Positions 58,601-64,000 of a stretch of 64,000 nt of DNA are shown here, one piece after another. Location of the stretch: assembly GCF_000764305.2 (NCBI RefSeq), contig NW_025934916.1, forward strand, positions 1 to 64,000, read 5' to 3'. This stretch comes from Hyalella azteca (lineage: Eukaryota; Arthropoda; Malacostraca; Amphipoda; Hyalellidae). Both the position numbers and the translations under genes were made by a program. Every line of letters begins with the position of its first letter. Within the stretch, counting starts at the first letter, position 1. The notes beneath the pieces are model-generated. The model ran no database searches and was not told the origin of the DNA. It saw only the letters and a program-made list of their open reading frames with translations.

Positions 58601-60270
58601 GCTCCACGTCGAATAAGAGGACCATGCGACGCGACGGGTCATCCTTGCAAGACTGGTTTCACTGCGTCAAGTTACTCCTCCATGTCCTGTCACCCTGCCA
58701 TGGATTACCCTTACATGACTGTTTACCCTGCGACGAATTACCAAGGTATGGCTGTTTACCCTTTGATGGGCTGCTCTACTCCTGGTTAGTCTAGGAAGTT
58801 TTGTTACCCTACATCGCCAGGCTTATCCTAGCAATCATTAAGTTACAGGGCTTTGTTCTGCTGGTTTTTCTGCTTGGCTGCAGCTCCTTGTTTGACCAGA
58901 TTTGAATACCCTGGTTGACGTGCTGCTTGCCGCACACAACCTGCCGAGCCAAGCAGGTTTTTACTGATAGACCATTCACACACACAAAAGAATTTAATCT
59001 TAAAAATGAAGATTTTTATAGAATAATTTATATGAGTATAATTTCAGGAAGCCAACTATTTCGATCACTGCTTTGAAATCCGACAATATTCTCCTAGTTA
59101 ACAGTGAATTTATAGCTGCAGCTTGACTGCAGGAGTGCTAATGCATTTATGTCTGACCACTAGGATTAACTTATTAGGCACGAAATACTATTATACAAAA
59201 ATTAGAAAAATAATATAATTCACTTCAATGATTTCCACCCTTTGAACTCAACGCCATGAAATTTGACAATATTTCTTGAAGCTGCTTCTAAAATAAGTGA
59301 GCAAAAATCGATGCGAAGCAAAAATGAGCAAAAACGTAAAAGTTGTCAGGAATTTTACGCGCTAGCTAACACTGAACAATCAATAAAATGAAGAGAAAGT
59401 AGTGATGACAAATGTACAAAGTAAAAAAACATAGCGTAACAGAAATGTGTATTCAACTATTGATTTAGCTTAAATATAGAGAGAAAATCATCAAATAAAC
59501 GACGGCCATTGTTATTTGAAACATAAAATTTAAGTTCGAGAAGTAATTCCAAAATTTACATGATTCAACGATGTTTTTATTTGAATCTGCCAGAGTAATT
59601 ATTAATATCCCATTATCCGAACGGAACAAATTGTGAGAACAAATTTTAACGAAGCGAAATTCAATTGTTTCTACATAAATCGATACGTTGATTTTGAATT
59701 CCCAAACAAATTACGCCTTCCACACCTGAATTCCGTAACAGTTTTGTTCAAAGACTATATTAATTTCAATCAATTGACAAAATATAATTTTGTGTCTTAT
59801 GCCCAATGATAAAAAAGTGTTGCAGAATCACTCAATGGGAATTCTATGAAGCTTATCGTATCGTAAATTCAGTAATATTGTTTAATTAATAATTAAATTA
59901 AATTAATTAATTAAGTAAAATTAATTTATTGATTAATTAATTATTTTAATTATATTTAATTAATTATTCGTCATTATATATATCATGAAACTTGTACAAT
60001 AGCCCGACGCGTTGCCGAGAATCAATAATCTACACAGTCCCATTTTCACAAATCCCGTTAATAAGATTAAAATTACTGTATACTCATTAAAGAACGACCA
60101 GATCAAATCCATATTTTTTATAAACCCACAATTGACTCTTATTTCATAACATGAAAAGATTTTGCGTCTGTTGAATTAAATTTGTATAAACCAGTGTGAA
60201 TATTAAAATTCATAATTGAATAAACCATTTACATCTAATTATACAATGGTTAATATTCTCGCACTAGAAT
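58601..60270. other. Intergenic, no supported gene
   Basis: 58600-58800 has a fairly GC-rich plus-strand frame rich in Tyr/Pro/Met (MDYPYMTVYP, NYQGMAVYP) that might be a coding remnant, but no start, splice or paralogue supports it. 59880-59960 is a TAATTAAT-rich low-complexity run. Confidence 0.35.
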
Positions 60271-60906
60271 AGGGTAACATGGGGCAGCGAGCCCTCTGCG
60301 GGTCACGGGCCCATAGCGGGTTTCTCGCTAAGTATGGCAGATATTGGTCCGTGTTCTCTACCGCCGGTCGACAGTTTCACTGGGATGAAGTGTACGGATT
60401 TACGTTTTGCTAAGTGTTCGCGTTATTAAGTTATTTGTGAATAACTGTTTTAGCCCAGATAAAAATTTTTTGCTGCTAAATAAAATTTTTTTCGGTTACT
60501 GTAGATGAAGCTTTTGAAATTACTGTGAATTATATTATTTTTGAGTTGTTATTAAATGAATGAATGTCATATTTTTTATTACATTTGTCTTATTTTCAAC
60601 TGTAAAGTGTTGTTTTATCTTTCATAAAGAAAAATATTCAATTGTGGTAGAGGGACCAAAGGTGGGCGCCTTGCCCCAAGCTCATGGGCCCATTGCCCCA
60701 GGGGTAGGGCAATGGGCCCATTTTGACACTTTTTACAAAATAGTGTTTCATTAAAAATTGACTAACTCTATAGGGGTCTAATTCACATCATACATTCCTC
60801 ATTAGTTGTATCTTTAAACAAAACAAGGAACCACCTCGTATCAATTAAAACTTCATCAAAAATTTAGTTTAAAAAAATTGTTGGGCGCGCTGCCCCATGT
60901 TGCCCT
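60271..60906. mobile_element. TIR element with GGGGCA-type ends
   Basis: Left end AGGGTAACATGGGGCAGCG (60271-60289) and right end CGCTGCCCCATGTTGCCCT (60888-60906) are inverted copies with one mismatch. TA lies beside both ends, a possible TA target. Inside is a 14-bp hairpin (arms 60685-60698 and 60707-60720, TGGGCCCATTGCCC). No transposase. Its right-hand 140 bp recur at 41810-41945. Confidence 0.6.
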
Positions 60907-62194
60907 TACGTTTAAATCCCGACACGGTGTTTGAAATTCATGGATACGCGCTCGAACATCCCTTATATATTTACGATGGCAGGCTTCAAACACAAACAGA
61001 TAGACTGTAATTGATATAAGTATACAATATCGATGCATCTTTAAGCTTCATCGATACTTCTTGTACTCATTTTGGGCTCTGCAAAACTATTTTGCTTCTT
61101 ATGATTGTTCCATATAATATTTGACGGAACACTCAATAAAGTAGATTAATTGATCAACCCATCAGATGTGTGAACACTAAATTGTGAATTGTGTATGTGA
61201 ACTCTTAATTAATGAGTGGCTACAAAAAAACAAGTTCCCTTCATCTAATGATTTACCACGATAAGCAATAGATATTGTCGGTGAAATTCCGTGAGCCTAA
61301 ATATTGAAAGATCTTCAGATTTCTCGTTTGAGTTGAAAAATGTCAATCTGAGATGCTATTATCTGTTCAAAGTGAATTAGTTTCCCAGAGTTGAATAAGT
61401 TTGTCAGTATGGTACAAGTGGGACAGACAACGGTGACATATTGAAGTAGTCCAAAATAAAATCGCAAAGCATCGTAAAATGAACATAATTACTACTACTT
61501 TATCTCCTATAGATTCCTGCATCGTGAAATATTACAGGAATTCTAGCAATAAATAATGAAGTTTACCTATCAATACCTGAGCTAGGACTCCATATATCCA
61601 TTTTATAACCTAATTGAATTAATTTTCTTCATTTAAAGTAATTTCGAACCAAGTCGTCCATCTTCCAATTAAATTTTGCATTGCAATTTCATTTTCTTTC
61701 AAAAAAGAAAGTTTCTCCATTCGAATAAAAACTTTTTAAGCGTCATTTTCCTGCTAGACTTGCTACGCTTGCTTCAACTCACGCCTGTACTCACCTCTCG
61801 CTATAGTACGGCAAATTCATTAAGTTTTGTTCTTACCAGAATCAAAAAATGGCTAATTGACTGACTTCATAAGTAACCTCACCAGAATTATCAAGAAATG
61901 GTCCCGGCAACACTTGAAAGTACGGGAATCAAACAACAGTTCAAAAAATTTTCTTCACAACCGTGTAACTAAAATTAGCTAATTAACGTTCGTGCGACAA
62001 TAATTGACGTATTATCCCTTTAAATCATGGGCAAATTTACAAAACTGTTAGCCTTTTCCTCTCATTTTAAGGCTTGAATTTACTTGCATAAATTAATGAT
62101 GGAGCAGCGCTGACGTCTATGTATATTTTTTCAGTGCTTGTCTGTCTTCCAACCAGTGAAGCGTGGGGCTAAGGTAACCTCCATGACCTGTTTT
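60907..62194. other. AT-rich intergenic, nothing recognised
   Basis: No exon, repeat or RNA gene that I can support. Confidence 0.4.
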
Positions 62195-62519
62195 TCAGCT
62201 CCTAAACCTGCATTCAGGCTGCAGCTCTCGCGAAGATACCGTTATACTGCATGCCGCTAACTCTACCTCGTTTAGAATGAGTTCCCCTTTGCTGTCATCG
62301 ATATAAAGCGCATCTATGACTTCTAAAGGTAATGGCGCTGACTGCCGCAACACAGCGTCTACCACTTTCTCTTTGTCGATAAATGTGTAGAGGCAAATTA
62401 TCTTCCTCTATACAGCGTGCCTGAGAGTAGAGTCCTCCGCATGCATAACAAATATTATCCAGATTTTCGCTTTCTCGGTGTATAACTGGAAGACATGATT
62501 TAAAATGACAGGATGCGTC
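62195..62519 (-). pseudogene. Unrecognised coding remnant in two overlapping frames
   Basis: Two minus-strand frames look coding by composition. One, 62519-62295, contains ASCHFKSCLPVIHRE, NLDNICYACGGLYSQARC and EEDNLPLHIY, with Cys/His spacing like a zinc-binding motif. The other, 62407-62195, contains YTFIDKEKVVDAVLRQ, LPLEVIDALYIDD and GELILNEVELAACSITVSSR and ends in TGA. Neither has an ATG, and they overlap out of frame, suggesting a frameshifted gene or transposon relic, or two exons. I do not recognise the family. Confidence 0.35.
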
Positions 62520-64000
62520 CTAGGTGTTCATTACTCACCTGACGCAAGGCTCGCGTGAGCATGAAAGGTAATTGTGAATTCTCCTTTGTTGGGAAATTTT
62601 GCTTACATTGTTGCGGGAGATTAGTAAAATAAACCTAGCTATAGAAAATAATAGTAATCGTTGTAATAATAATTAATACATAATAATAGTCTCGTCATCC
62701 GACGGTGTTGCTAACTAGAAAAGTCGTAGCCAGAGTGTTTTAATAATTTATTAAATGATGAACTTAGATAACAAATAAAAGATTCGTTACTGAAATGATA
62801 AAAAAAATTCTCCCCTAGTACTAATGCTTTTTAGTTTGAATCATACTGCAGCTATTATTTTGCTCAATTAATGGACAACGATAAAAACTACTATGTAGAT
62901 TCCAAGCCCATTTAAAAATTCAAGTGCTTCTGAATGTCTTAGAGAATCACAAGATGGCTCAGAAGTCATGAAATTACCATTGAAACTTCTTAAATAAATC
63001 CGACAAACAACAACATGTAGCCAATTCGTTTAGTGTCAACTGCAGTGCACTCTAACACTTCTGAAAATTTCTCCTACATAATTCAAATGCTTGATGAAAT
63101 AAAACACTTGACCACCAAAATTAACCGAGCGTTCCTGAGGGCTCTTTCAACTTGCTGCAGCAAACCCAGGAAAAAACTAGAGAGCATCGGTGACTACGGA
63201 ACTCCCCGCCATCTATTATGGCATTGGGTTGGTGTTTTTTTTAACCCGTGTTGGAAAGTTGTTGCGTTAGATTTGAAAATCTAATGAGTTTGAGCAGAAA
63301 ATAACTGGCAAGAGTTTTGCATTAAATCTTCGAAGAATTATCTCTCTTCTAATAATGTATTTATAATTTCCTGGCAATAATATTTGACTTTGATCCGCTC
63401 CTTGATAGAAAAGACATCATTTAAAAATTATTTTTATCTCCAGATCAGAGAAAAGATATATGAGAAGGATGATTTCTGTCGCTCATACTTATTTAGGATT
63501 CTTTCAAGTCGTTTCAATTAAAATTGCATTCTTAGGATTCTCTCAAGTCCTTTTATGTGTTAGGAATCGATTACACTTGGCCGGAAAATACATGCCACGA
63601 TACATGTATTGTGGCATGGTCGTTAAGACTCAAGTTAATTGTTTAAGAGTCACAATAATTATTATGCCTAAAGCAATGTACGGAAAATGTGGCAGAGAAA
63701 TCCCTAGATTTTCTTCCGTATGCGTCTTCAGAAAGTTTGATAAGTAATGATTACATAACTACATATCATATTTGCCATATTTGATTGAGAAAAAAAAACT
63801 CATTCAAATAATGAAACAAATTTGAAAACTCAAAGATCATTGTAATTACATGAAAATATATGGCGAACATAATTTATATACTGTGTCATTTTCGCCAAGG
63901 GGAGTTCTCATACGCTAACTCGATGGTCACTATGAATTAATATAATTTTCGTACTGAAATTAAGTACGAACAAAACATGCACCTATGAAGAGCCCGGGAA
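62520..64000. other. Intergenic, no supported gene
   Basis: Short plus-strand frames at 63033-63284 and 63460-63747 are open but have no motif, signal core or paralogue. I leave them uncalled. Confidence 0.35.

Noticed and set aside
58474..58794. Possible Tyr/Pro/Met-rich secreted protein
   Set aside because: The 5' part is duplicated promoter DNA, there is no signal core or splice support, and two frames are equally open. Kept only as a note.
63033..63747. Two plus-strand frames near the window end
   Set aside because: No signal, motif, splice or paralogue evidence.
1..64000. tRNA, rRNA or known microRNA genes
   Set aside because: I scanned for cloverleaf and rRNA-like blocks by eye and found none that I could support; a covariance search would be needed to exclude them.

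Overview
The window is AT-rich nuclear DNA of an arthropod. The support is: spliced genes with canonical GT-AG introns and TATA promoters; short secreted Gly/Tyr-rich proteins whose first intron lies inside the signal peptide; a TTAGG-type telomere-like block; and Penelope-like retroelement remains. I cannot tell insect from crustacean or arachnid. No housekeeping gene, tRNA or rRNA was recognised.

The main content is a cluster of tiny secreted-peptide genes. Seven have coding sequence and several more are broken or orphan copies. In the six whose start is visible, exon 1 is exactly 18 nt (six codons, phase 0) and exon 2 begins with the hydrophobic signal core. There are three subfamilies. 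Subfamily 1 (minus strand, about 2 to 17.8 kb) has a core like FVLLLVLGAVALAAAG: gene A (4657-6497), gene C (10285 into an assembly gap), the GGY-repeat gene (12703-14221) and a Pro/Arg-repeat plus Gly/Tyr gene (16200-17663). The last two end in a shared 13-nt micro-exon, and subfamily-1 promoters share a kappaB-like motif beside the TATA box. Subfamily 2 (minus strand) has a core like FVAVLGLAMMVLSAAYP: 23644-24334 and 29938-30721. Subfamily 3 has a core like VMATLALCLVALALAAP: 40693-42621 (plus) and 46028-47347 (minus). Around it lie promoter/exon-1 copies without exon 2 (34.8 and 55.9 kb), a copy whose start codon is mutated (58.2 kb) and a dead exon 2 (54.0 kb).

The cluster is shaped by segmental duplication: 1.1-2.9 with 5.6-7.4 kb; 34.2-39 with 39.5-46 kb; 33.1-34.25 with 50.3-51.5 kb; and 46.7-50.2 with 55.3-57.6 and 58.2-58.6 kb. 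Mobile DNA includes two Penelope-like remnants (about 9.3-10.15 kb and 48.6-49.7 kb, the latter with hammerhead-like ribozyme motifs, a 12-bp target duplication and an unoccupied paralogous site), a 603-bp inverted-repeat element carrying telomere-like repeats (28.4-29.0 kb), a second inverted-repeat element (60.27-60.91 kb) and a fold-back element (0.17-0.48 kb). Minisatellites lie at 15.1, 31.6, 42.0 and 43.1-43.8 kb.

The assembly has faults: N runs at 10586-11125 and 53181-53683, a single N at 46374, and an intact Nextera mate-pair junction adapter at 53729-53766. Sequence order around 53.17-53.77 kb should not be trusted. The peptides look like arthropod structural (cuticle, silk or adhesive) or glycine/proline-rich antimicrobial peptides. 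The sequence alone does not decide, although the kappaB-like sites and the Pro/Arg repeat favour an immune role for subfamily 1.
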